Below are positions 14,863 through 22,343 of a stretch of DNA of 23,390 nt, piece after piece. Position 1 is the stretch's first letter, and every line of letters starts with the position of its first letter. Both the position numbers and the translations under genes were made by a program. The notes under the pieces were generated by a model that saw only the letters and a list, made by a program, of their open reading frames with translations, had not been told where the DNA came from and searched no databases. The stretch comes from Chloroflexota bacterium (GTDB lineage: Bacteria > Chloroflexota > Dehalococcoidia > GIF9 > UBA5629): the NCBI GenBank assembly GCA_026389675.1, contig JAPLHJ010000132.1, positions 1-23,390 on the forward strand, read 5' to 3'.

Positions 14863-14957
14863 TGGCGGGAGCGTATGGGAGTCGAACCCACCGAAGACAT
14901 TAGATGCCTCCCTGCAGAGTTGAAGTCCGCGAAGCCCACCGGGACTCATACGCTCCC
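14863..14957 (-). tRNA. selC: tRNA-Sec (anticodon UCA)
   Basis: This 95-nt gene on the minus strand has an 8-bp acceptor stem (GGGAGCGT with ACGCTCCC), discriminator G and an encoded CCA. The anticodon stem-loop is GCGGA-CTTCAAC-TCTGC, with TCA at 14921-14923 on the genome plus strand reading tga. It has a long variable arm and a T arm GTGGG-TTCGACT-CCCAT. The 8+5 acceptor/T stack and long extra arm are the bacterial tRNA-Sec hallmarks. It lies convergently 11 nt after selB and 91 nt downstream of selD on the same strand, so it may share the selD transcript. Confidence 0.97.
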
Positions 14958-15048
14958 CCGAATATCAGTGCACCCCATCAACCTTCTGGAGGGTTGCCAT
15001 ATAACGCTTCAATTATTACAAATATATCCAGTTATTGCCAGATTATCA

Positions 15049-16104
15049 CTAAGCAGATTTTACGATGATTTTCCCCTTTAGCTCACCAATAACCTCACCA
15101 ACTTCAGCTACTGATAATATCCCGGCCTGGCGTAATTTTTCCAGCAAGAGGTCTGCCTTTCCTGAGGATACAGAGATAAGCAGTCCGCCCGAGGTCTGAG
15201 GATCAAAAAGTATATCCGCTGTGATTGCATCAACAGCCTTTTCCATTTTCACTATTGATTTGCGATAGTCACGGTTGCGGTTTAGACCGCCCGGAATCAT
15301 GCCCACGGCCGCCATCTCTTTAGCCTCGGGAAAGACGGGCACTGAGTTAGCGTAGATGACCATGCCCACATCAGTCCCCTCAATCATCTCGGCCGCGTGG
15401 CCCAATAGACCAAATCCGGTAATGTCGGTACAGGCATTGACTCCAATTGCTTGCATTATCTCCGAGGCCTTCTGATTAAGAGCGGTCATGGATGCTACGA
15501 TCCGAGTTATGGCCTGTGCACTGGCCTTGCCGGCCTTTATGGCTGTGCTAATAATACCTGTTCCAAGGGGCTTGGTCAGTATCAGCTTGTCCCCTGGCGC
15601 TGCGCCTTCTTTCCGGATCACCTTATCTGGATGAATCGTACCTGTGACGGAAAGTCCGTATTTCAGTTCCTGGTCATCAACACTATGACCTCCCAACAAC
15701 ACGACCCCAGCCTCGCGTATTTTATCTATTCCACCCTTGATGATTTCTCTTAATACCACAATATCCATATTCTGGATGGGAAAACAGACAATATTCATCG
15801 CTGTAAGGGGCTTTCCGCCCATGGCATAAACATCACTGAGAGCATTAGCCGCAGCAATTTGTCCAAAAGTGAACGGGTCGTCAACTACAGGCGTAAAAAA
15901 GTCGACCGTCTGGATGATGGCTAAATCACCAGTCAGCTTATACACACCGGCATCCTCTATCCTCTCCATTCCTACAACGAGGTTTGGATCAGTGGTAAGA
16001 GGAAGACCAGTTAGAACGTTGTGCAGATCCGACGGACCCAGCTTACAAGCTCAACCCGCACCGCGCACAGTCTGAGTAAGACGTGGCCTTGGCTCGTTGT
16101 TCAT
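15049..16104 (-). CDS. selD: Selenophosphate synthetase, selenocysteine-containing
   Basis: SelD makes selenophosphate from selenide and ATP. A conventional frame would start only at 15969 and lack the active site. The real start is the ATG at 16104 with AGGAGG 7 nt upstream; codon 18 is UGA (16051-16053), giving GAGUACKLGPSDLHNVL. This is the SelD active-site pattern (C/U-x-x-K, Cys17/Lys20 in E. coli). The downstream frame has TVDFFTPVVDDPFTFGQIAA, LSDVYAMGGKP and DITGFGLLGHAAEM. The full length is 351 aa, usual for SelD. A hairpin follows the UGA with GU at the apex about 18-20 nt after the codon. So SelD depends on the Sec machinery it feeds. It is the first gene upstream of tRNA-Sec on the minus strand. 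Confidence 0.96.
16024..16053 (-). promoter_or_regulatory. Sec UGA codon and SECIS hairpin in selD
   Basis: The UGA is at 16053-16051. The RNA segment UGGGUCC pairs with GGAUCUG (7 bp including wobble pairs, 16040-16024) around a GUC loop that starts 18 nt after the UGA. A G at the start of the loop followed by U, and this spacing, agree with bacterial SECIS elements. Confidence 0.75.
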
Positions 16105-16171
16105 ATCAATCCTCCTCGACAATTATAAATTATATCAAGCAATTTTGCCGCTAATAATCAGTCAAGATCTA

Positions 16172-16470
16172 TACGTGACGATGGACAACAGCCGCAATTC
16201 CGCAATTGTACTGCGATATTGGTGGCCATGGCATGGTCTACCCGGATGGCCCCGGCAATTCCCAAGTCAATGCCTGCGGTTTAAGCTAATTGGGTGGAAG
16301 GCTTGACTCCTGTCACTACAAGAACCATGTATGCCGTCGAGGTTTCACCGGTAGCTGTGTGAACAAGCAAGCTATTGTTTTTATTCTCAATGCTCTGAAC
16401 AGCTCTGCCAGTGATAACCTTCACACCCTTGGATGTAAGCTGCATTCTCCTGGTCCGCTACAAGTATTTG
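16172..16470 (-). pseudogene. Decayed FAD/NAD(P) disulfide-reductase fragment
   Basis: The minus strand encodes a middle piece of a pyridine-nucleotide disulfide oxidoreductase (CoA-disulfide reductase or NADH oxidase type): LTSKGVKVITGRAVQSIENK, then AYMVLVVTGVKPSTQLA, an in-frame TAA, and TAGIDLGIAGAIRVDHAMAT. The expected ATGV-P-T-LA...G--LG--GAIRVD pattern is clear on both sides of the stop. At the 5' side a second frame (ADQENAAYI) resembles the preceding D-EMA segment, and at the 3' side the frame shifts again before a weak DCAEVxHR-like trace (CGIAAVVHR). So there are at least one nonsense change and two frameshifts. It lies between arsA and selD and was probably once a thiol reductase of this cluster. 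Confidence 0.75.
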
Positions 16471-16491
16471 ATTTTAGCGACGCTCTCATGG

Positions 16492-18348
16492 CTATTTACC
16501 ATACAATAGAAATGCGGCCTGCATTAAATTTTCTTCCCCAATTAGGTCATCTACCAACAGTGGAAGTTGAATAATCGGTACCTTGAACCTTTCTCTCATT
16601 TGCCCAAGGTACTTCTCCTGCATGGACTTGCGTTGTCTCAAATAGTCATTCGTCAGGATATTATGAGGCAGTATGAGATTGGCTACAATCATGTTCGTCG
16701 ATATCCCGATGGTTTTCAGCTCTTTCATAGCCCTGCTTGCTTCCTCAATAGGCGTATTCTCGGGATACATAACGAAGCTGAACGTCGTCCGGTCGGCATC
16801 CTGCATCATTTCAATTACTTCTTTGAAATGTTGCTTGGTGATTTTGTCCATTTCGGTATCTTCGGTAGTTGTATATATCTTGATTTCCAGTTGTTTGCTC
16901 CATTCGACGGGTAATTTAAGCAGCCTTAAAGTATGCCCTGTGGGCGCCGTATCGAACACTATAACTTCATAGTCCTTTAGGCTGGCAAATTCAATGAATT
17001 TTTCGAATGTGGCCATCTCCTCAGTGCATGGCGAGTTTAGCTCTTCTGCGATCGCTGCCACACGTTTTGCGTCATATTTTTGACTTACCTCGGCGATCAC
17101 CTTTGCCTTATATTCCTTCGCTGCCTGGGGTCCGTCAATACATGCCATCCACAGATTTCCCTTTTTCCCTACCCGCGCCGGTTTTTCAGATATGGGCTGC
17201 CCGAGTATCTGCGCAAGATGAGACGCTGGATCGGTGGTAAGCAGCAATGTGTGATAGCCCCGCCTAGCTATCCATAAAGCTGTAGCCCCGGCAACCGAGG
17301 TCTTGCCCACGCCACCCTTACCGGCAAAGAATATCGTCCTGCGATGTCCATTATTCGGAATAAGCAGTTTTTCGATAGCCGGATTTACCGGCCGGTAATT
17401 CTGTGTCAATGATTCCTGTGCGATTTCGCTAATCTGTATAGAGAAATCTGCGAGTTTCACAGGATTTGCCAGCAGTTTATTGCCTATTGCCTGCAAAGAT
17501 ACCTTACCCTTGACTTCATTCGCTTCAAGCTGCATCAATGTGGCCGGCAGTGCAAGATTGATTTTAATCTGCCTTAAATATTCCTGCTGTTTACAAAAGC
17601 GGTGAAGCATGAATGTATTGTCGCATGCTCCCTTGGGATAAATACCATTCACAATCAACTCCTGGGACACAATGCCCAGTTTGGTCAATTCTGAAATGGA
17701 GCGCTGCGTTTCATAAATAGCCGTTGCCTCGGGTCGCAAGACGAAGATGAAAGTGGTTTGCTTTGGATCGCGCATCGCATTAATTGCACGGTCGAACTTC
17801 TCTTTCGACTCTGCCAGTGCGGTCGCTGGCCCTATGCAGGTCTGCCCTGCGCTACCGTCTTTAGCCGCATTTTCTATTACCGCGCTCCATTCACCAGGCA
17901 GTTCCAGCAGTCGCAACGTATGACCCGTAGGAGCGGTATCGAATATGACCACATCATAATCAGGTTCCTGAAGGAAATCTGTAAAACGCTCAAAGGCCGC
18001 AATTTCAGCCGTGCATGGCGAATTCAATTGTTCATCCACCACGGCCAGGCTTTCCTCCGGAATCAGTCCCTTCAAAGGAGCAATTGTCCTCTCTCTATAT
18101 TCGGCTGTCGCCTTGTCCGGGTCGAGCTCCATAGCGAAGAGATTATTCGTACCGCTGATTGGCACAACACTATATCCGATTTTCTGCTCGAAAACGTCGG
18201 CAAGATTGGAGGCCGGGTCGGTGGTTATGATCAGCGTCTTCTTGCCCGAAGCTGCATAATGCATCGCACTGGCCGCTGCCATAGTTGTTTTTCCCACACC
18301 ACCCTTCCCGGAAAAAAAATGGAATTTAGTTCTTGTTTTACTAACCAT
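16492..18348 (-). CDS. arsA: Arsenite-stimulated ATPase ArsA (two-domain)
   Basis: This 618-aa cytoplasmic ATPase normally energises an ArsB or Acr3 arsenite pump. It has two homologous halves, each with a deviant Walker A (FSGKGGVGKTT at 12-22 and FAGKGGVGKTS at 341-351) and the switch motifs TTDPAS and FDTAPTGHTLRLL. The metalloid-site cysteines of classic ArsA (113, 172, 422 in the E. coli plasmid protein) have counterparts: Cys112 (NSPCTAEIAAF), Cys171 (GQTCIGPATA) and Cys441 (NSPCTEEMATF). The start has AGAGGA about 8 nt upstream. No arsB or acr3 gene is in the window. A strong palindrome lies upstream at 18407-18427. Confidence 0.96.
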   Translation of the reverse strand: MVSKTRTKFHFFSGKGGVGKTTMAAASAMHYAASGKKTLIITTDPASNLADVFEQKIGYSVVPISGTNNLFAMELDPDKATAEYRERTIAPLKGLIPEESLAVVDEQLNSPCTAEIAAFERFTDFLQEPDYDVVIFDTAPTGHTLRLLELPGEWSAVIENAAKDGSAGQTCIGPATALAESKEKFDRAINAMRDPKQTTFIFVLRPEATAIYETQRSISELTKLGIVSQELIVNGIYPKGACDNTFMLHRFCKQQEYLRQIKINLALPATLMQLEANEVKGKVSLQAIGNKLLANPVKLADFSIQISEIAQESLTQNYRPVNPAIEKLLIPNNGHRRTIFFAGKGGVGKTSVAGATALWIARRGYHTLLLTTDPASHLAQILGQPISEKPARVGKKGNLWMACIDGPQAAKEYKAKVIAEVSQKYDAKRVAAIAEELNSPCTEEMATFEKFIEFASLKDYEVIVFDTAPTGHTLRLLKLPVEWSKQLEIKIYTTTEDTEMDKITKQHFKEVIEMMQDADRTTFSFVMYPENTPIEEASRAMKELKTIGISTNMIVANLILPHNILTNDYLRQRKSMQEKYLGQMRERFKVPIIQLPLLVDDLIGEENLMQAAFLLYGK

Positions 18349-18406
18349 TATTTCAGTCCTCTGCTATTAATGCCTTTCGGAAAATGCCTATGGATTAGCT
18401 TGCTAT

Positions 18407-18427
18407 TGTCATACAGTTAGTATGACA
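18407..18427. promoter_or_regulatory. Palindrome upstream of arsA
   Basis: TGTCATAC and GTATGACA form an 8-bp perfect inverted repeat with a 5-nt spacer. It lies in the 133-nt gap between the MauE/DoxX-like gene and arsA. It differs from the TTCGAA boxes of the arsR genes, so a different regulator or an mRNA hairpin is possible. Confidence 0.4.
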
Positions 18428-18481
18428 TATAAAGCATTTATTCTAGCTGCCATATTTCTCACTGTTACCTGCTTTTACAAT

Positions 18482-19027
18482 TCACGATCTATCGTTGGTT
18501 GATTTCTTTGCGAACCAAAATTGTGACGAAAAGAAACGGCCGGGATGAACGAATATCACTATTACGGCGAGAACGAAAAGAACAATGTCGATATAAAGAG
18601 ACTGAGTCGGTGTAAATCTGGCCCCCGTTAGGGTCTCCCACGCACCAAAGCAAACACAATCAGGATATTTGTCGATCCCCTGGCTGATGGTCCATGTATT
18701 ATTGGCCATAAATCCCAAAGTTAATGGTACGACAATGATCGCTGCAAGTCTGGGCCACATACCCATAAATAGCAGAATAGCCAGCGCTGTTTCCACTATA
18801 GGCAATATATATGGGATAAAAATCAGCCCGATGAACTGTGCTGACTCAGGTGTTAGCAGGAAATCAGGAATAAATCTATCCAGGAACTCTGTTTGTCCGG
18901 GCATCTGTCCAATACCTATAAGTTTACCGGTACCTGCAATAAGCAGGACTAAGCCGATAATTATGCACGCTATAAGACTAATAATGTATCTGGCAGACGG
19001 TTGGCTCCTGCTGGGGGAAATAGTCAT
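18482..19027 (-). CDS. MauE/DoxX-like membrane protein
   Basis: This 181-aa protein has four transmembrane helices (about 17-39, 66-86, 92-112, 147-167). It has features of the MauE/DoxX superfamily: an early GKLIG segment after helix 1, then PDCVCFGAWETL before the last helix, like the CGCFG motif of MauE, which is linked to disulfide formation. The frame extends upstream to TTG 19039, but ATG at 19027 is preceded by GGAG at the right distance, so I chose it. It lies between arsD and arsA on the same strand. A role in extracytoplasmic thiol chemistry is inferred. Confidence 0.8.
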   Translation of the reverse strand: MTISPSRSQPSARYIISLIACIIIGLVLLIAGTGKLIGIGQMPGQTEFLDRFIPDFLLTPESAQFIGLIFIPYILPIVETALAILLFMGMWPRLAAIIVVPLTLGFMANNTWTISQGIDKYPDCVCFGAWETLTGARFTPTQSLYIDIVLFVLAVIVIFVHPGRFFSSQFWFAKKSTNDRS

Positions 19028-19111
19028 TATTTTCTCCAATTTATAAATTAGAATTAGTCATCAGGCGCGTGCTATGGGTACCTGCAGCAAAGGACATCGA
19101 ATATTACCTGG

Positions 19112-19132
19112 GCGTCCTAATATTTAGGACGC
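19112..19132. terminator. 9-bp hairpin between arsD and MauE-like gene
   Basis: GCGTCCTAA and TTAGGACGC form a perfect 9-bp stem with a TAT loop, 52 nt after the arsD stop on the minus strand. No U-run follows, so it is either a weak terminator, an mRNA-stabilising hairpin or an operator. Confidence 0.4.
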
Positions 19133-19183
19133 GACGCGGATCATTAGATTTTATTTCGGTAAATCGGCGTCAGCTCGATCTTA

Positions 19184-19663
19184 TTAACAGCACTTGCCTC
19201 CGGTGTTGATCCTGATGCTGTTTTTGTAATTCGGTGCGCAACGGATATCACAGGAGTTCTGCTCGGCGCAACATCCTTCATTAAAAGTGTTTCCCTGTTC
19301 AGAACAACAAGTGTCATTACCATTATTTTTATCTGCCAATGCTGATAAATCTGCCTCACTGTCCTTCAGGCATTTTCGTAATTCATCCATGCCGGGATAG
19401 CTGCCCACTTTCACAACCTTACCATCATACGTGGTAATCGGCAGCGCTTTGATCTGATGCTCTTGCATCAGCTTGATAATTTCCGGATTTTCTCTGAATT
19501 TCTTGGGGTTCCCCGTGATGCTATAGCGTTCAACCTTGGCGCCCATGTCCTTCAGTTTGTCCAGCGCATCCTGCAGATCAATCAAGGATTTGTCCGGATT
19601 GGGGCCGCATACCCCACTGGAACAGCACATGGCTGACTCGTAAATAACAAAGCTCCTCGTCAT
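19184..19663 (-). CDS. arsD: Arsenic metallochaperone ArsD with Cys-rich tail
   Basis: This 159-aa protein carries arsenite to ArsA in the family. The thioredoxin-fold core has AMCCSSGVCGPNPD with Cys13, Cys14 and Cys19 (Cys12, 13 and 18 in the plasmid ArsD). The core ends near residue 110. A tail follows with DTCCSEQ, EGCCAEQNSCDIRC and a final GGKCC, giving eight more cysteines; such Cys pairs add metalloid-binding capacity in some ArsD proteins. AAAGGAG precedes the ATG. It lies between the lipoprotein gene and the MauE-like gene on the minus strand. Confidence 0.95.
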   Translation of the reverse strand: MTRSFVIYESAMCCSSGVCGPNPDKSLIDLQDALDKLKDMGAKVERYSITGNPKKFRENPEIIKLMQEHQIKALPITTYDGKVVKVGSYPGMDELRKCLKDSEADLSALADKNNGNDTCCSEQGNTFNEGCCAEQNSCDIRCAPNYKNSIRINTGGKCC

Positions 19664-19711
19664 AATAACTCCTTTCGATTTCCCAATTGATTTCTTTGAG
19701 CAAACATTTTT

Positions 19712-20461
19712 CTAAGGGCAGCAACTGCTCCCTCCACCACCACCTCAGCCTGATGGCGATGACTGCGGCCGCTGCGATACACGCCCTTGCGCTGCAGGCG
19801 TGGGCGCGGTAATCTGTATTGTCTCAATAGGCTTTTGCACGATATATTTCCCGCTTAGATCACCAATGGTGACATCGTATGTCCCTGGCTCAGTCTTGGT
19901 CACTTTGAATAGGATGAAGCTGGACCCTGGTTTCATGATTACCCTGTCGTATTGTTCGGTCACCCCATTTAATTTAAGTTCGGCGGTGTAAGTTCCCTCA
20001 CTTCCGCCGGTGTTTGCAATATCGGTAGTGATGACCACTTCCTCTCCCGGATTTGCCACTTCCATATTAATATTCAAATTCGACAGTTTGAACGACGCCG
20101 GCACCAATTTCTCCACGGTAACCGTGAAGCTTTTATCACCTATCCTTATTTCGTATGTGCCCGCTTTGCTCTTTTGCAGCGTGAAATGAATTTCCTGTGA
20201 TTTTCCAGGTGCAAGTATTACAGTAGTCCTATCGTCAGCTATTCCGTTTACCATCACTGGCACTATGTAAGTAGCCTCATTCTTACTTGCATTATTTATC
20301 ACAGCGGTTGCTATGAATTTACCATTCTCGATCACCCTATTGGGAGTTACATCAAGTGATATTACCCCAAAATTGTTTGCTGAAGCTGATTGGCAGGCCT
20401 GCAATGGCAATAATAACGCCAGCAGAAACAGACCCATTAAAGCCGTTATTCCTTTTTTCAT
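19712..20461 (-). CDS. Ig-like lipoprotein, candidate C-terminal selenoprotein
   Basis: The ATG at 20461 (GAGGG upstream) opens a lipoprotein: signal helix KKGITALMGLFLLALLLPLQ and lipobox LQA-Cys23, so it is lipid-anchored outside the cytoplasmic membrane. Two Ig-like (CARDB/NEW3-type) domains follow, about 34-120 and 125-210, each ending with PGxxxxxxFxxxKxxxGTYxxxIGD. A Pro/Gln/Ser linker leads to SPSG and then UGA (19745-19747). The frame does not stop in sense: it continues GGGGGSSCCP and ends at TAG (19712-19714). With Sec at 239 the protein is 249 aa. A hairpin follows the UGA. The conventional product would be 238 aa ending ...SPSG. The Sec call is inference, supported by the sel genes nearby and by CC-rich tails on neighbouring proteins; the lipoprotein call is firm. 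The name of the family is not known to me. Confidence 0.65.
19714..19747 (-). promoter_or_regulatory. Candidate Sec UGA and SECIS in lipoprotein gene
   Basis: After the UGA (19747-19745) the RNA AGGGAGCAG pairs with CUGCCCUU, with one bulged A, around a UUG loop at 21-23 nt after the UGA (19724-19722). If the closing G-C is counted in the loop it begins GU, as in the selD hairpin. The spacing falls in the range of bacterial SECIS elements. Confidence 0.5.
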
Positions 20462-20505
20462 ATTATTTTTACCCTCGCAGTGTTGTCTTTCCGCTGAATG
20501 CAAGT

Positions 20506-21198
20506 TTAAAGAGTAAACAGGAGCCATACCCCGGCGCCTATTAGCACTATCCCTGATATTATGCGTACCGGCGTCGCTATCTTATTGGCGATGCCAGATA
20601 ATTTGCCGAGTCCTACACCTAATATGACGGCTACCATCGGCAAGCTATATCCGATTGCAAATATGGCAAGTATTAGCGCTCCCCATCCAGCCTGCCCTTT
20701 CAATAAAGACACTCCAAGCACAACGGGAAGCAGCATAGGGCCGCAGCATCCCATCGTGTATGCCGTGCTTGCTCCCCCCACAGCAAGCCCAAAAATAGAT
20801 GCGCCAAGTAATCCCGATGGCAGATGAGTCTTCCCAAGATCAAAAGTTGGAAGTTTGAATGGCAGAATATTAAGAGCTGCAAAACCAAAGAAAATGGCTA
20901 TGATTGCGATTAATATCTTGCCGTACATCCCGAAAGTATTGCCGAATGATTGGCTGACGGCGCCTACTATCCACCCGGCTGCTGATAATGCTATTACCGT
21001 TCCCAACATGAAGAACCCGGCTATGACAAATACGTCCCTTCGTTGTTCACCTTCACGTGAGCCTGAGTATCCAATAACCGCAGCTACCATAGGTGCGCTA
21101 CAGGCCAGGCAACCAATCGCAGTTATTAATCCCAGCAGAAATCCCGCCGGAAGCACCAGCAGGCCGAATTCCGGCGCGCTGAAAATCTGGTTTATCAA
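20506..21198 (-). CDS. CcdA/DsbD-like transmembrane electron carrier
   Basis: This 230-aa protein has six hydrophobic helices and fits the CcdA / DsbD transmembrane family, which passes reducing power from cytoplasmic thioredoxin to extracytoplasmic thiols. The redox cysteines are in AIGCLACSAPM (Cys30, Cys33) and TMGCCGPMLLPV (Cys151, Cys152). The gene starts at TTG 21198, overlapping the UGA of the upstream thioredoxin-fold gene (TTGA), so it is translationally coupled. It ends 44 nt before the lipoprotein gene. Partners are probably the two thioredoxin-fold anchored proteins and the lipoprotein (inference). Confidence 0.85.
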   Translation of the reverse strand: MINQIFSAPEFGLLVLPAGFLLGLITAIGCLACSAPMVAAVIGYSGSREGEQRRDVFVIAGFFMLGTVIALSAAGWIVGAVSQSFGNTFGMYGKILIAIIAIFFGFAALNILPFKLPTFDLGKTHLPSGLLGASIFGLAVGGASTAYTMGCCGPMLLPVVLGVSLLKGQAGWGALILAIFAIGYSLPMVAVILGVGLGKLSGIANKIATPVRIISGIVLIGAGVWLLFTL

Positions 21199-21692
21199 TA
21201 GGCTTGCAAAAGCTTCGTCTCAGTAATATCGCCAGTAATAATTGCACCATTGCCAGTAGCTGCAAGCAATAATATGGCGGGAAATTTCGAGATTTTCAAA
21301 CGGTCGGCTGTAATCTGCAATTCAGGGTCCAGGCGGCTCAACGTTAATACACTGGCCACGGCACCATCCGACTTGATTTTTTCTATGGCGCCAGCAATGG
21401 TTTGGTCGACCGCATTAGTGGAATCAACGTTGTCCGGCAGGATAACAAAGACGAAATTGCTATTGGCATAATTTTTGCTGATGTTTTTTGCCCAGTTTAG
21501 ATCCGCGATACCTGTTGAAGTTTGCGCATTATTTGCGGCTGTAGCCGGTTTGGCCGCAGAGTTAGCTGAAGCGCCATTGCGGATCATCAGGGCATATATG
21601 ATAGCTCCGGCAATCAGCAGTACACCTAAAGCACACAGGCCGATTTTCCACCATTGCATCGGATTTTTATTAACCGTCGGTTTATTATTCAT
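21195..21692 (-). CDS. Membrane-anchored thioredoxin-fold protein, copy 1
   Basis: This 165-aa protein has an N-terminal helix (about 14-36, QWWKIGLCALGVLLIAGAII), an Ala/Thr/Asn-rich linker and an extracytoplasmic thioredoxin-like domain (FVFVILPDN..., FPAILLLAATGNG, where the Pro matches the cis-Pro position). It has no CxxC; its only Cys is in the anchor helix. It ends GDITETKLLQAY directly at TGA, which overlaps the next gene. A TTGGAG site lies 8 nt upstream of ATG. It is a tandem paralogue of the next protein upstream, which is 20 residues longer with a Cys-rich tail. Possible roles are a partner-binding or scaffolding subunit; the missing active site makes an oxidoreductase role unlikely. 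Confidence 0.75.
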   Translation of the reverse strand: MNNKPTVNKNPMQWWKIGLCALGVLLIAGAIIYALMIRNGASANSAAKPATAANNAQTSTGIADLNWAKNISKNYANSNFVFVILPDNVDSTNAVDQTIAGAIEKIKSDGAVASVLTLSRLDPELQITADRLKISKFPAILLLAATGNGAIITGDITETKLLQAY

Positions 21693-21731
21693 GATAAATC
21701 TCCAATTTGCGCACTGATCACTGTACGCTCA

Positions 21732-22289
21732 TTATTGCCCGCAGCACCCTGAACCTGGAACACACGTTTTTTGCAGAGTCAGGTATGCCTGCAACAGTTT
21801 TGTCTCAGTAATATCGCCCTTCACCGCTGCCCCCTGGCCGGTGGCTGCAAATACCAGGACCGCCGGCAATTTCTGTATGGCGAGGCGGTCTAAGGTAGGT
21901 TGGAATTCCGGGTCTGTAGGGCTCAAGGTCATCACTTCGACGGCAGTGCCTGCCTCCTTCATTTTTTCCGCGGCGCTTTTGACCGCCTCGTTTGCCTTAC
22001 CGGTCAGATCGTCATTGCCTGGAAATACCACGAGGATGAAATCATTGGAGGCCCACTTTGAGTTAAGATTCATTACCCACTTCATTTCTCCGGTTCCGCC
22101 TGCGATTGAAGCATTGGCGGCCGTTGCAGACGGGGCAGTGTTACCCGTCGCGGGTGCTGTGGAGCTGGCTGATGTGCGCGTCATAAGTGTGTATGTTATA
22201 GCTCCTGCGATCCCCAAAACACCAAGCACACAAACTGCTATTTTCCACCATTGAAATTGAGCCTTGCTTTTGTCTATATTATTAGTCAT
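21732..22289 (-). CDS. Membrane-anchored thioredoxin-fold protein, copy 2, Cys tail
   Basis: This 185-aa protein has an anchor helix (about 12-35), a Thr/Ala/Ser linker and a thioredoxin-like domain (DFILVVFPGNDDL, LPAVLVFAATGQG, GDITETKLLQAYL). The tail TCVPGSGCCGQ has three cysteines at 176, 182 and 183; no CxxC is found at the usual place. The frame is open further upstream, but the real ATG is at 22289 with AAAGGGAG in front. It lies 54 nt after arsR2, with a TTTCGAAA-type operator in the gap. The closest comparison is copy 1 directly downstream. The tail could be the working thiol site (inference). Confidence 0.75.
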   Translation of the reverse strand: MTNNIDKSKAQFQWWKIAVCVLGVLGIAGAITYTLMTRTSASSTAPATGNTAPSATAANASIAGGTGEMKWVMNLNSKWASNDFILVVFPGNDDLTGKANEAVKSAAEKMKEAGTAVEVMTLSPTDPEFQPTLDRLAIQKLPAVLVFAATGQGAAVKGDITETKLLQAYLTLQKTCVPGSGCCGQ

Positions 22290-22305
22290 TACTACTCCCT
22301 TTAGT

Positions 22306-22325
22306 AAATTTCGAAACATTTCGAG
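22306..22325. promoter_or_regulatory. Putative ArsR operator upstream of redox cluster
   Basis: AAATTTCGAAACATTTCGAG contains the palindrome TTTCGAAA and a second TTTCGA half-site. It lies 17 nt before the ATG at 22289 and 19 nt after the arsR2 stop. The same palindrome occurs in the arsR1 promoter spacer. Confidence 0.5.
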
Positions 22326-22343
22326 TATCAGCTATAAATTTTT

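Noticed and set aside
21195..21197. UGA of thioredoxin-fold copy 1 as a selenocysteine codon
   Set aside because: It is followed at once by TAA and overlaps the TTG start of the next gene, so it is a normal stop.
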